DNA of 64,000 nucleotides, taken from the NCBI RefSeq assembly GCF_900141805.1, contig NZ_FQYN01000010.1, forward strand, positions 1 through 64,000, read 5' to 3'. The notes under the pieces were generated by a model that saw only the letters and a program-made list of their open reading frames with translations, did no database searches and was not told the DNA's origin. Origin of the DNA: Hymenobacter daecheongensis DSM 21074 (GTDB taxonomy: Bacteria; Bacteroidota; Bacteroidia; Cytophagales; Hymenobacteraceae). The stretch's first letter is position 1. Each line of letters begins with the position of its first letter. The position numbers and the translations under genes were made by a program. Positions 25,207-36,899 of this stretch are shown here, in pieces.

Positions 25207-26388
25207 ATGCAAACCACCACCCAGGCCGCCTTCGACACCACCGGCGCCGCGCCGCTGGCCGAAGCTTCCCAGCCCGGCCGCCTCATCAGCCTCGATGTGT
25301 TCCGCGGCCTCACCGTGGCCGCCATGATTCTGGTGAACAACCCCGGCGACTGGGGCCACATCTACGCGCCGCTGGAGCACGCCGAGTGGCACGGCTGCAC
25401 GCCCACCGACCTGATTTTTCCCTTCTTCCTGTTCATTGTGGGCGTGAGCATCGTGTACGCGCTGGCCTCGGCGAAGCGCGACCGGGCGCGGCATCCGCAA
25501 CTGCTGCTGCGCATTGTGCGTCGCTCGGCCATCCTGTTTGGGTTGGGCTTATTCGGAGCCTTTTTTCTGCAGTGGGATTTGAGCACGGTGCGCATTCCGG
25601 GCGTGCTGGCGCGCATTTCGTGGGTGTTTCTGGTCTGCGGAATCATCTTTCTGAAAACCGGCTGGCGCACCCAGGCCGCGCTGCTGGCCGGCACGCTGGT
25701 GCTCTACAGCGTGCTGATGCAGCTGGTGCCGGTGCCCGGCTTTGGCCCCGCCAACCTGGAGGCCGCCACCAACCTCGGGGCCTGGCTCGACCGGCTCGTG
25801 TTCAGCGAAAACCACCTCTGGAAGCAAAGCAAAACCTGGGACCCCGAGGGCCTGCTGGGCACGCTGCCCGCCATCGGCACTGGTTTGCTGGGCCTGCTAA
25901 CGGGCCAGTGGCTGCGCCGCCCCGGCCCCGATGCGGCCACCAAAACCGTGTGGCTGCTGCTGGCCGGCGGCGCGGCCATCGTGCTCGGCCTCATCTGGAA
26001 TCCATGGTTTCCGATCAATAAAAGCCTGTGGACCAGCTCCTACGTGCTCTACACCGGCGGCCTGGCCATAGTCGGGCTGGCGGCCCTCTACTGGCTCTGC
26101 GACGTGCAGGGCTACCGCCGCTGGACCAAGCCCTTTCTGGTGTACGGCGTGAATGCCATCACCGTGTTTTTCCTCTCCGGCCTGGTGGCCCGCGGCCTCA
26201 ATACCTGGAAAATCCCCTTCCGCGGCAAAGAAGCCGTGAGCATGAAGCAGGTGCTCTACGAAACCCTGTTCGCCCCCTGGTTCTCCGACCCGCGCAATGC
26301 CTCGCTGGCCGGCGCGCTGGCCTGCGTACTCATCTGGTTGGGCGTGCTCTGGGTTATGTACCGGAAAGGCGTGATTATTAAAGTTTAG
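25207..26388 (+). CDS. NagX-like acyltransferase (heparan-alpha-glucosaminide N-acetyltransferase family, DUF5009)
   Basis: 393 residues from the ATG at 25207 (MQTTTQAAF); the frame extends upstream but only through repeat DNA. The opening RLISLDVFRGLTVAAMILVNNPGDW, then APLEHAEWHGCTPTDLIFPFFLFIVGVSI, is the hallmark of the family; the His in EHAEWHG is in the position of the catalytic His of human HGSNAT. About ten membrane segments follow. Relatives named NagX occur in chitin/GlcNAc utilisation clusters; whether they acetylate, transport or both is unsettled. Here it follows a SusCD pair near NagB-like and AnmK genes, which supports an amino-sugar role. Confidence 0.85.
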   Translation: MQTTTQAAFDTTGAAPLAEASQPGRLISLDVFRGLTVAAMILVNNPGDWGHIYAPLEHAEWHGCTPTDLIFPFFLFIVGVSIVYALASAKRDRARHPQLLLRIVRRSAILFGLGLFGAFFLQWDLSTVRIPGVLARISWVFLVCGIIFLKTGWRTQAALLAGTLVLYSVLMQLVPVPGFGPANLEAATNLGAWLDRLVFSENHLWKQSKTWDPEGLLGTLPAIGTGLLGLLTGQWLRRPGPDAATKTVWLLLAGGAAIVLGLIWNPWFPINKSLWTSSYVLYTGGLAIVGLAALYWLCDVQGYRRWTKPFLVYGVNAITVFFLSGLVARGLNTWKIPFRGKEAVSMKQVLYETLFAPWFSDPRNASLAGALACVLIWLGVLWVMYRKGVIIKV

Positions 26389-26392
26389 ATTT

Positions 26393-26480
26393 CACGCAGT
26401 GTCTCGCGGTGGGTGGCGCAGTGGTTCGCAGTGAACGACCACCCCGAACCACTGCGCCACCCACCGCGAGACACTGGGTG
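26393..26480. repeat. Palindromic element K1, solo hairpin of the GxxExxY-element family
   Basis: Arms 26393-26428 and 26445-26480 pair over 36 bases with one mismatch around a 16-base loop. The arm holds four CGCAGTG-like words spaced 10, 12 and 10 bases. Its first 15 bases (CACGCAGTGTCTCG plus one) are shared with the arms of the nuclease-bearing element at 28148-28642. It fills the gap between convergent genes, 5 bases after the NagX-like stop and 10 before the ligase stop. Confidence 0.9.
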
Positions 26481-26489
26481 CAATAAACG

Positions 26490-28112
26490 CTAGAAAATAT
26501 AGTCGGCGAAGTCTTGGCGGAGCTTGGTTTTGAGCAGCTTGCCGGTGGCGGTGTGAGGCAACTCATCCACGAACTCCACGGCTTCCGGCGTCCACCAGCG
26601 GGCTACTTTGCCTTCAAAATACGCCAGCAATTCCTCCTTGCTAACCTCGAAACCGGCTTTGCGAACTACCACCAGCAAGGGCCGCTCGCTCCACTTCGGG
26701 TGCGCCACGCCAATCACGGCGGCCTCGGCCACGCTGGGGTGCCCCACGGCTAGGTTCTCCAGCTCGATGCTGGAAATCCACTCGCCGCCCGACTTGATAA
26801 CGTCCTTCGAGCGGTCGGTGATTTTCATGAAGCCCGCCGGGTCGATGGTAGCTACGTCGCCGGTGCGGAACCAGCCGTCGGCGGTCAGCTCGCCGGGGTG
26901 GGGGCTGCGGAAATAGTCGCGCACGATGAAGGGGCCGCGCACCAGCAAATCGCCGAAGGCCACGCCGTCGTGGGGCAATTCGCGACCCTCGTCGTCTACT
27001 ATCTTCATATCGACGCCGAAAATAGTGCGGCCCTGCTTGGTCTGGATGGCAAACTGCTCATCAGCCGAGAGGCGCAGTTGCTGGCTTTTGAGCGTGTTCA
27101 CGGTGCCCAGCGGGCTGGTTTCCGTCATGCCCCAGGCGTGGCGGATCTGCACGCCCAGCTCCTCATCGAAGGCCTTGAGCAGGGCCGGCGGGCACGAGGC
27201 GCCGCCCACAATCATCTTGTGCAGGGTGCTGAAACGGGTCTTTTTCTCGCGCATAAACGTGAGCAGCCCGAACCAGATAGTGGGCACGCCAGCCGAAAAC
27301 GTCACTTTCTCGTTCTCAAACAGCTCAAACAGGCTGGCCGCATCCAGCCCTGGCCCCGGCAGCACCAGCTTGCAGCCAATCATGGGGGCCAGGTACGGAA
27401 TGCCCCAGGCATTGACGTGGAACATGGGCACCACGGGCAAAATCACGTCGCGGGCGGAGCAGTCGAAGCAGTCGGGCAGGGCGGCGGCGTAGCTGTGCAG
27501 CAGCGTGGAGCGGTGCGAGTAGAGCACGCCCTTGGGCTGATCGGTGGTGCCGGATGTGTAGCAGAGTGAGGAGGCCGTGTTTTCGTCGAAATACGGCCAC
27601 TCGAACTCGGCACTGTGGGCGGCCAGCAGGTCTTCGTAGCAGCGAATATCGGGCAGGGCGCTGGTTTCGGGCATGTGGGCGCGGTCAGTCAGCAAGATCC
27701 AGGCTTCCACTTTGGGGCAATGCGGGGCCAGCTTTTCGGCCAGCGGCAGGAAGGTGATGTCGAAGAAGATGAAGCGGTCTTCGGCGTGGTTGATGATGTA
27801 GATGAGCTGCTCGGCAAACAGGCGCGGGTTGATGGTGTGGCACACCGCGCCAATGCCCGAAATGCCGTAGTACAGCTCAAAATGCCGGTGCGTATTCCAC
27901 GCCAGCGTCCCGATCCGGTCGCCGTTCTGGATGGTCAGCGCCGTGAGGGCATTAGCCAGCTGCTTGGCCCGCTGGTGCGCCTGCTGATACGTGTAGCGGT
28001 GCACGCCGCCCTCCGCCAGCCGCGACACGATTTCGGTTTCGCCATGCCACTTGGCGGCGTGTTCCAGCAGCCCGGCAATGCGCAGGGGCTCATTCATCAT
28101 TAATCCTAGCAT
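26490..28112 (-). CDS. AMP-dependent acyl-CoA synthetase (fatty-acid--CoA ligase)
   Basis: 540 residues; ATG at 28112, or possibly the ATGs at 28100/28097 (MMNEPLRI). The ATP-binding P-loop YTSGTTDQPKGVLYSHRS, the HAWGMTETSPLG motif, DGWFRTGDVATIDPAGFMKITDRSKDVIKSGGEWIS and the C-terminal catalytic Lys in LPHTATGKLLKTKL are all present. It activates a carboxylic acid through an acyl-AMP to the CoA thioester; the long-/medium-chain fatty acid subfamily fits best. Cytoplasmic. It does not belong functionally with the amino-sugar genes around it and is bracketed on both sides by palindromic elements of one family. Confidence 0.92.
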   Translation of the reverse strand: MLGLMMNEPLRIAGLLEHAAKWHGETEIVSRLAEGGVHRYTYQQAHQRAKQLANALTALTIQNGDRIGTLAWNTHRHFELYYGISGIGAVCHTINPRLFAEQLIYIINHAEDRFIFFDITFLPLAEKLAPHCPKVEAWILLTDRAHMPETSALPDIRCYEDLLAAHSAEFEWPYFDENTASSLCYTSGTTDQPKGVLYSHRSTLLHSYAAALPDCFDCSARDVILPVVPMFHVNAWGIPYLAPMIGCKLVLPGPGLDAASLFELFENEKVTFSAGVPTIWFGLLTFMREKKTRFSTLHKMIVGGASCPPALLKAFDEELGVQIRHAWGMTETSPLGTVNTLKSQQLRLSADEQFAIQTKQGRTIFGVDMKIVDDEGRELPHDGVAFGDLLVRGPFIVRDYFRSPHPGELTADGWFRTGDVATIDPAGFMKITDRSKDVIKSGGEWISSIELENLAVGHPSVAEAAVIGVAHPKWSERPLLVVVRKAGFEVSKEELLAYFEGKVARWWTPEAVEFVDELPHTATGKLLKTKLRQDFADYIF

Positions 28113-28147
28113 GGCGTGGTGGGGTTTGGTGGTTTAAGCTAGGAAAA

Positions 28148-28642
28148 TTTCACGCAGTGTCTCGGGGTGGAATATCGCAGGGTATCGCAGTGTCGTTCTT
28201 ACAGGCCGTTTACCAGGCGGTGCATGTGCTCTTTTAGGTGAGCTACATTAAAATTGATGAGCTGCCCCAGTTTCAAGCCGGAAAGCTTTAGGTAGGTCAG
28301 TAACTGCTTGAAATGTACTTCCTGTAGGGTTTCAACTGATTTTATCTCGACAATTACTTTGCCGGCAACCAGCAAATCAAGTCGGAAGCCGGCTTCCATC
28401 TGAATGCCCGCATACACCATAGGCAAGGGCACTTGAGTTTGCACGAGCAACCCAGCTTGGCGAAGTTCATAAGCCAACGCCACCTCATAAACCGATTCGA
28501 GTAATCCCGGCCCCAAAGCGCTATGCACCTTAAAAGCAGCCTTTCTTACCTCAAACGAAATATCATTTTCATGCATAAAGAATAGAAATCAGAACGACAC
28601 TGCGATACCCTGCGATATTCCACCCCGAGACACTGCGTGAAA
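28148..28642. mobile_element. Element K2: perfect 52-bp inverted repeats enclosing a GxxExxY gene
   Basis: Left arm 28148-28199 and right arm 28591-28642 are reverse complements with no mismatch over 52 bases. The 391-base interior is almost entirely one minus-strand gene whose stop codon begins in the last base of the left arm and whose start lies 15 bases from the right arm. The arms consist of four CGCAGTG-like words spaced 10, 13 and 10 bases, the same design as K1. Interior GC is about 45%, far below the neighbours. The right arm ends 2 bases before the next gene's stop codon. No target-site duplication is clear. It has the layout of a compact self-contained mobile unit. Confidence 0.8.
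28199..28576 (-). CDS. GxxExxY family protein, predicted PD-(D/E)XK nuclease fold
   Basis: 125 residues, ATG start. The name-giving motif is at residues 24-30 (GLLESVY). Further conserved residues follow the PD-(D/E)XK nuclease order: Glu27, Asp67 in FRLDLLV, Glu77 and Lys79 in VIVEIKS, and Gln91 in FKQLLTYL. The family (PF13366/TIGR04256-like) is widespread in Bacteroidota but has no established function. The gene is low in GC compared with its neighbours and sits exactly between the 52-bp inverted arms of element K2, which suggests it travels with them and may act on the hairpin they form. The nuclease activity is a prediction from motif order. Confidence 0.88.
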   Translation of the reverse strand: MHENDISFEVRKAAFKVHSALGPGLLESVYEVALAYELRQAGLLVQTQVPLPMVYAGIQMEAGFRLDLLVAGKVIVEIKSVETLQEVHFKQLLTYLKLSGLKLGQLINFNVAHLKEHMHRLVNGL

Positions 28643-28644
28643 AA

Positions 28645-31953
<3,309 letters not shown>

Positions 31954-32039
31954 GATGGGTAGCGGATGGGGTGAGGCGGCTAATTTAGCGGAATGTGGGC
32001 TTTGGTTGGGGTTGCAGGCGCAGCCTGGCCCCGAAAACG

Positions 32040-32071
32040 CGAAAGGCAACGACCGGAGCCGTTGCCTTTCG
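32040..32071 (-). terminator. Terminator hairpin downstream of the S8 peptidase gene
   Basis: CGAAAGGCAACG and its complement form a 12-bp stem with an 8-base loop, followed on the minus strand by a TTTT shortly after. It separates the S8 peptidase gene from the GH3 fusion gene. Confidence 0.65.
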
Positions 32072-32104
32072 GGTACCTGCGTGGGGTGCCTGGCTTCAAG
32101 TAGT

Positions 32105-33772
32105 CTACCGTCCGCCCGCCGCCCCGCCCGCGCTGGCTTTCGGGGCCGTTTGCTGGGCGGCCAGTTGTACGGCGCGGTACAGATTGGCCACGCCGCCGGT
32201 GCTGGAAAGCGTGGTGAAGTCCACGGTTTTCTTGTCGTCGGGCTTAGGTACGCTGGTATGCTGCGGCATGGCCGACTCCCGGATGATGCGCTTCAGATCG
32301 GCGGCCGTGAGCTGGGGGAAGTACGACTTGAGCACTGCCGCCATGCCCGCCACGGCCGGCGCGGCCATGCTGGTGCCGCTTTCGTTGCCGTATTTGCTGC
32401 CGGGCATCGTGGAATAAATGCCCACACCGGGCGCAAAAACGTCGACTTTCTGGCCAAAGTTGGAGAAGTTGGCCGTCAGCTGCGCGTCGTTGGTGCTGCC
32501 CGAGGCGCCGATGGTCAGGAAGTTGGCGTAGGCAGTGCCTTTCAGCGGCACCGGGGCGGGGTAGTGGGTGTGCACATCAATGTTCTTCGACTCGTTGCCG
32601 GCCGCGTGCACCAGCAGCACGCCCTTGACCTCGGCATAGCGGATGGCCGCCTCTACGGCCGCACGCTGGGGCGAGTAGTACTTGCCGAAGCTCATGTTGA
32701 TAATGCTGGCTCCGTTGTCCACGGCGTAGCGGATGGCGTTGGCCACGTCCTTGTCGTACTCGTCACCGTTGGGCACGGCCCGCACGCCCATGATGCGCAC
32801 CAGCGGCCCGGCCACGCCCTGCACGCCCAGCGCGTTGTCGCGGTCGGCGGCAATGATGCCGGCTACGTGCGTGCCATGCAGCGCGTCGGGGCCGGTGATG
32901 TCGGGGTTGCCGTAGCTGTGGTCCTGCACGTTGTCCACGTCGTCGCCGATGAGGGCGCGAGGGTTGAACTTAGGGTTCAGCGAGTAATCGAGGTGCTTTT
33001 TGGTTTCCACGGTGGCGGTTTTCACCTGCTCCACCACGGCATCCATATCCGGCAGGCCCGAAGATTTCAGGTTCTCATACAGCTGCGAGGTGAGGGCCAG
33101 CAGCTGCGGGTTGGTATCGGCGCCGGGCGGGCGGCGCAGGATGGCGGTATCCACTTTGGCCACGCCCAACGCCTGTTTCAGCTGCTCATTGATGCCCGCC
33201 AGCTGCCCGGCCAGCGGGGCCAACTGCATGTACTGCTCGTTTTCGTCCTTCAACTTGGCGGCATATTCCTTTTTTACTTTCTGGTAGAGGTCGAATTCAG
33301 CGCGCTTGGCCGCGGGCAGCGCCTCGCGCTTTTTGCCCTCATACAGCGGCTTGAGCTTCACCAGCAAGCGGGTTTCCTCATACAGCTCCACGTCGATGTT
33401 TTCGCCCTTGCCGTTGCCCAGAAAGTTCCAGCCGCGCACGTCGTCCACGTAGCCGTTCTTGTCGTCGTCGAGGCCGTTGCCGGGAATCTCGCCGGGGTTT
33501 TTCCACAGCACGCGCTTCAGGTCTTCGTGGGTCGTATCCACGCCGGCATCAATCACGGCCACGATGACGGGCGTGGGAATGCGGCCTTTCAGCAGCTCGT
33601 CGTAGGTGCGCTGGGTGCTGAGGCCCATTACCTTGTCCTTTTGGGAGTCGAGGTTGGTCCACTGCACCACCCGGGGGGCGGGCGTGGGGGTATTTACGCT
33701 TTGGGCCACGGTGGCGGCGGGCAGCAGGGCCACGCCCAGCAGGGCCAGAAACGGCCGGGGAAATACGCTCAT
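32105..33772 (-). CDS. Exported S8 (subtilisin) family peptidase with large insert
   Basis: 555 residues, ATG start, signal peptide ending near ATVAQ. The catalytic triad is Asp75 (VAVIDAGVD), His302 (HGTHVAG) and Ser468 (GTSMAAP), with the oxyanion Asn in HAAGNES. Between Asp75 and His302 lie about 225 residues, far more than the 30-50 of a classical subtilase; the insert is charged and helical (EKKREALPAAKRAEFDLYQKV-like), probably a coiled coil. No C-terminal sorting domain is present; the tail is Ala/Gly-rich. Periplasmic or secreted endopeptidase of unknown target. Monocistronic between the terminator and a divergent PIG-L gene. Confidence 0.9.
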   Translation of the reverse strand: MSVFPRPFLALLGVALLPAATVAQSVNTPTPAPRVVQWTNLDSQKDKVMGLSTQRTYDELLKGRIPTPVIVAVIDAGVDTTHEDLKRVLWKNPGEIPGNGLDDDKNGYVDDVRGWNFLGNGKGENIDVELYEETRLLVKLKPLYEGKKREALPAAKRAEFDLYQKVKKEYAAKLKDENEQYMQLAPLAGQLAGINEQLKQALGVAKVDTAILRRPPGADTNPQLLALTSQLYENLKSSGLPDMDAVVEQVKTATVETKKHLDYSLNPKFNPRALIGDDVDNVQDHSYGNPDITGPDALHGTHVAGIIAADRDNALGVQGVAGPLVRIMGVRAVPNGDEYDKDVANAIRYAVDNGASIINMSFGKYYSPQRAAVEAAIRYAEVKGVLLVHAAGNESKNIDVHTHYPAPVPLKGTAYANFLTIGASGSTNDAQLTANFSNFGQKVDVFAPGVGIYSTMPGSKYGNESGTSMAAPAVAGMAAVLKSYFPQLTAADLKRIIRESAMPQHTSVPKPDDKKTVDFTTLSSTGGVANLYRAVQLAAQQTAPKASAGGAAGGR

Positions 33773-33927
33773 GCGGAGATAGTCGGGAGGAAAAATAAAG
33801 CGGAAGATAGCCCACAGACGCGAACCGGCCGAAACCGTTGCCCCGCCCGCTGGTTGGTGGCCCTCAAACCGTGCGCGGCGGGCTATATGTTCCCAGATGG
33901 ATGGAGATTTGGGTCTCGTCCGCTTCG

Positions 33928-33956
33928 TCTGTCATCCTGAGTAAAGCGAAGGACCT
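33928..33956 (+). repeat. Orphan arm of the CTGTCATCCTGAG repeat family
   Basis: This stretch repeats the start of the left arm of element B, with small differences, 40 bases upstream of it, but has no complementary partner of its own nearby. It is a half-element. The 408-base divergent gap (33773-34179) otherwise contains only element B and short promoter sequence. Confidence 0.6.
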
Positions 33957-33967
33957 CTACCGCGCCA

Positions 33968-34128
33968 TCTGTCATCCTGAGCCTGCGAAGGACCTTCCTC
34001 TTCGCCGGTACAAAGCCTTTTAAAATGAGCAAAGCCCTTTACTGTCCGCCTGGTAAAGGGCTTTGTGCGTTGAGAGGAGTTTTGCAGTAGCCGAAGAGGA
34101 AGGACCTTCGCAGGCTCAGGATGACAGA
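33968..34128. repeat. Palindromic element B, 37-bp perfect arms with inner terminator-like hairpin
   Basis: Arms 33968-34004 and 34092-34128 are perfect complements over 37 bases. Inside, AAAGCCCTTTAC (34031-34042) pairs with GTAAAGGGCTTT (34053-34064), a terminator-like stem. Unlike the other elements it lies between two divergent gene starts. Confidence 0.9.
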
Positions 34129-34179
34129 CGATTTACCCGCTTACCTTTACATTCCCCGTTCTTCCCCACTTCCTGCCGA

Positions 34180-36882
34180 ATGCCCTTCCCCCGCGCTGCC
34201 CGCCTCTGCCTGACGCTGTTTCTTGCTTCTTGCTCCTTGCTCATTGCAAACGCCCAGGCCCCCAAAACCTACACATCCTCCGAAATCCTGCTGGGCCTCA
34301 AAAAGCTCAACGTGCTGGGCTCGGTGCTCTACATTGCCGCCCACCCCGACGACGAAAACACCCGCCTGATTGCCTACCTCGCCAACGGCCGCCTCGTGGA
34401 AACCGGCTACCTGAGCTGCACCCGCGGCGACGGCGGCCAGAACCTCATCGGCCCCGAGTTGCGCGAGCAGCTCGGCGTCATCCGCACCCAAGAGCTGCTG
34501 GCGGCCCGCCGCATCGACGGCGGCCGGCAGTTTTTCACCCGCGCCAACGACTTCGGCTTCTCCAAAACTCCGGAGGAAACCTTCACCATCTGGGACAAGG
34601 AGCAGGTGCTGGCCGATATGGTCTGGGTGATCCGCCAGCGCCGCCCCGACGTGCTCATCACCCGCTTCCCGCCCGACGCCCGCGCCGGCCACGGCCACCA
34701 CACCGCCAGCGCCATGCTGGCCGCTGAAGCCTTCGACGCCGCCGGCGACCCCAAGCGCTTCCCCGAGCAGCTCCAGTACGTGCAGCCCTGGCAGCCCAAG
34801 CGCCTGCTCTGGAACACCGGCAGCTTCTTCGTGAAATCCGGGGAAGATATGAGCGGCTATCTCAAGCTCGATGCCGGCGGCTACAACCCGCTGCTGGGCC
34901 AGAGCTACGGCGAAATTGCGGCCCGCAGCCGCTCCCAGCACAAAAGCCAGGGCTTCGGTTCGGCCGCCACGCGCGGCGAGGCGCTGGAATATTTCCAGCT
35001 AGTGAAAGGGGAGAAGGTCGCTGCCGACTTGTTCGAGGGCGTGGATATGACCTGGAACCGCGTGCCCGGCGGCGCGGTTGTGGGCAAGCTGGTGGATGAG
35101 GTGATTCGGAAGTATGATGCGAGCAACCCAAGTGCGAGCGTAGCGGGGCTGCTAAAGGTGCGGACTATTATCGATAGGTGGAGAGTAGACTTGGAGGATA
35201 AAACAGCTCCTGTTAAAGAGCCTGAGCTAAGAACCTCAGATCAAATTGATGCTGAATACTGGGACGAAGATTCTGTTGTGCCAGGAGGACCAAAATCAAG
35301 AACTCCAACGCTGTCGGAAGCCGAAATCATCTTTTGGAAAAATGAAAAACTAAGCCAGATTGAACTGCTTATTCAGGCCTGCCTGGGCCTGTATCTGGAA
35401 GCAACAACCAATGCTCCAACAATGGCACCAGGGCAGCCTATTGGAATAACGGTACAAGGCGTTAACCGGTCGCCCTTGCAAGTGGCAGTGGGGCCAATGA
35501 CTGCGTTGGGATTCAGGGAGGAAAAGGACACCACTTGGCTGGTAATGCCTAACAAGACATTTTCGTACTCTTTTACCCCAAAACTACCCAGTAAAGTTGA
35601 GGTGACGCAGCCATATTGGCTGCTTGAGCCAGGCACTGTGGGTATGTATAAAGTGCCAAACCGGATTATAGTTGGCCAAGCACGCTACAGCGAACCTGTT
35701 TTTATCCGGTTCCGGAATTTGATAGGCACGCCCACCAATCCCCGTGCTCCATTGCTTTCTGTGATGTTATCAGTAAAAAACGAACCGGGGAATGGTGGTG
35801 GCTTTTTTTCGGTAGAAATCCCCGTCCAATACAAAAGCACCGACCCGGTAGAAGGGGAGAAATACCGCCCGCTCACTATCGTGCCGCCCGTGGCCGTGAA
35901 CATCGGCGGCCACGCCTACGTCTTCGCCGACAACCAGCCCAAAACCGTCCCCGTCACGCTGCGGGCCGGCAAGGCGGGGGTGAAGGGCTCCGTGGCCCTG
36001 GCGCTGCCCGCCGGCTGGCTGGCCGAGCCAGCCAGTATTCCCTTCGAGCTGGCCGCCAAGGACGCGGAAGAAACCGTGCAGTTTCGGGTGCATCCCGGCC
36101 CCGGCGCGGCGGCCGGCAAAGCCGATCTGCGGGCCACCGCCACCGTAGACGGCCAGCCGTATTCGCGCGGCTATCAGGTGATTCAGTACAACCACATTCC
36201 GACCCAAACCCTATTCCCCGAGGCCGTGGCCCCGCTGGTGAAGCTGGATCTGCGGCGCAAGGGCCAGCAGGTGGGCTACCTCATGGGCGCCGGCGACGAC
36301 GTGCCCGATGCCCTGCGCCAACTCGGCTACTCCGTCACGCTGCTCAAAACCGACGACCTGACCCCCGATAACCTGCGCCGCTTCGACGCGGTGGTGCTCG
36401 GCATCCGGGCCTACAACACCCTCGACCGCCTCAAAACCCAGCAGCCCAACCTGCTGAAGTATGTCGAAAACGGCGGCAACCTCATCGTGCAGTACACCGT
36501 GAACCGCGGCACCGTGCTGCCCGAAATCGGGCCGTACCCTATGAAGTTGAGCACCGACCGGGTGACGGTGGAAAATGCGCCTGTCACCTTCCTCAAGCCT
36601 CAGCACCCGCTGCTGAATGTGCCCAACAAGCTAACGGCGCAGGATTTTGAGGGCTGGCAGCAGGAGCAGGGCCTCTACTACCCCAGCCAGTGGGACCCGA
36701 AATACCAGACCATCATCAGCAGCCAGGACCCCGGCGAGAAACCCAAGGAAAGCGCCATTCTGGTGGCCGACTACGGCAAGGGCCACTACATCTACACCGG
36801 CCTGAGCTTCTTCCGCGAGCTGCCCGCCGGCGTGCCCGGCGCGTACCGCTTGCTCACCAACATGATTTCGCTGGGCAAGTAA
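34180..36882 (+). CDS. Exported PIG-L/LmbE family deacetylase, large multidomain form
   Basis: 900 residues from the ATG at 34180 (MPFPRAARL), which opens a signal peptide ending IANAQ. Residues about 40-250 are a PIG-L domain: YIAAHPDDENTRLIAYL zinc motif, SCTRGDGGQN, LITRFPPDARAGHGHHTAS. The middle is uncharacterised and probably beta-rich. Residues about 690-890 resemble a glutamine-amidotransferase/ThuA-like Rossmann domain (VGYLMGAGDDVPDALRQLGY, FDAVVLGIRAYNT). Family members deacetylate N-acetylated sugars, so an amino-sugar substrate fits the neighbourhood. Codons for about residues 320-557 are much lower in GC (43-47% in samples) than the rest (up to 73%), as if replaced from another source. 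Confidence 0.82.
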   Translation: MPFPRAARLCLTLFLASCSLLIANAQAPKTYTSSEILLGLKKLNVLGSVLYIAAHPDDENTRLIAYLANGRLVETGYLSCTRGDGGQNLIGPELREQLGVIRTQELLAARRIDGGRQFFTRANDFGFSKTPEETFTIWDKEQVLADMVWVIRQRRPDVLITRFPPDARAGHGHHTASAMLAAEAFDAAGDPKRFPEQLQYVQPWQPKRLLWNTGSFFVKSGEDMSGYLKLDAGGYNPLLGQSYGEIAARSRSQHKSQGFGSAATRGEALEYFQLVKGEKVAADLFEGVDMTWNRVPGGAVVGKLVDEVIRKYDASNPSASVAGLLKVRTIIDRWRVDLEDKTAPVKEPELRTSDQIDAEYWDEDSVVPGGPKSRTPTLSEAEIIFWKNEKLSQIELLIQACLGLYLEATTNAPTMAPGQPIGITVQGVNRSPLQVAVGPMTALGFREEKDTTWLVMPNKTFSYSFTPKLPSKVEVTQPYWLLEPGTVGMYKVPNRIIVGQARYSEPVFIRFRNLIGTPTNPRAPLLSVMLSVKNEPGNGGGFFSVEIPVQYKSTDPVEGEKYRPLTIVPPVAVNIGGHAYVFADNQPKTVPVTLRAGKAGVKGSVALALPAGWLAEPASIPFELAAKDAEETVQFRVHPGPGAAAGKADLRATATVDGQPYSRGYQVIQYNHIPTQTLFPEAVAPLVKLDLRRKGQQVGYLMGAGDDVPDALRQLGYSVTLLKTDDLTPDNLRRFDAVVLGIRAYNTLDRLKTQQPNLLKYVENGGNLIVQYTVNRGTVLPEIGPYPMKLSTDRVTVENAPVTFLKPQHPLLNVPNKLTAQDFEGWQQEQGLYYPSQWDPKYQTIISSQDPGEKPKESAILVADYGKGHYIYTGLSFFRELPAGVPGAYRLLTNMISLGK

Positions 36883-36899
36883 CAGCGCCCCGGTCTGCT

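Noticed and set aside
28148..28642. Classical insertion sequence
   Set aside because: No DDE, HUH or serine/tyrosine recombinase is present, and no target duplication is visible. Only the small GxxExxY gene is enclosed, so I describe it as an unclassified element.
32040..32071. Another mobile palindrome
   Set aside because: The 12-bp stem has no related copy in the window and is placed like an ordinary terminator.
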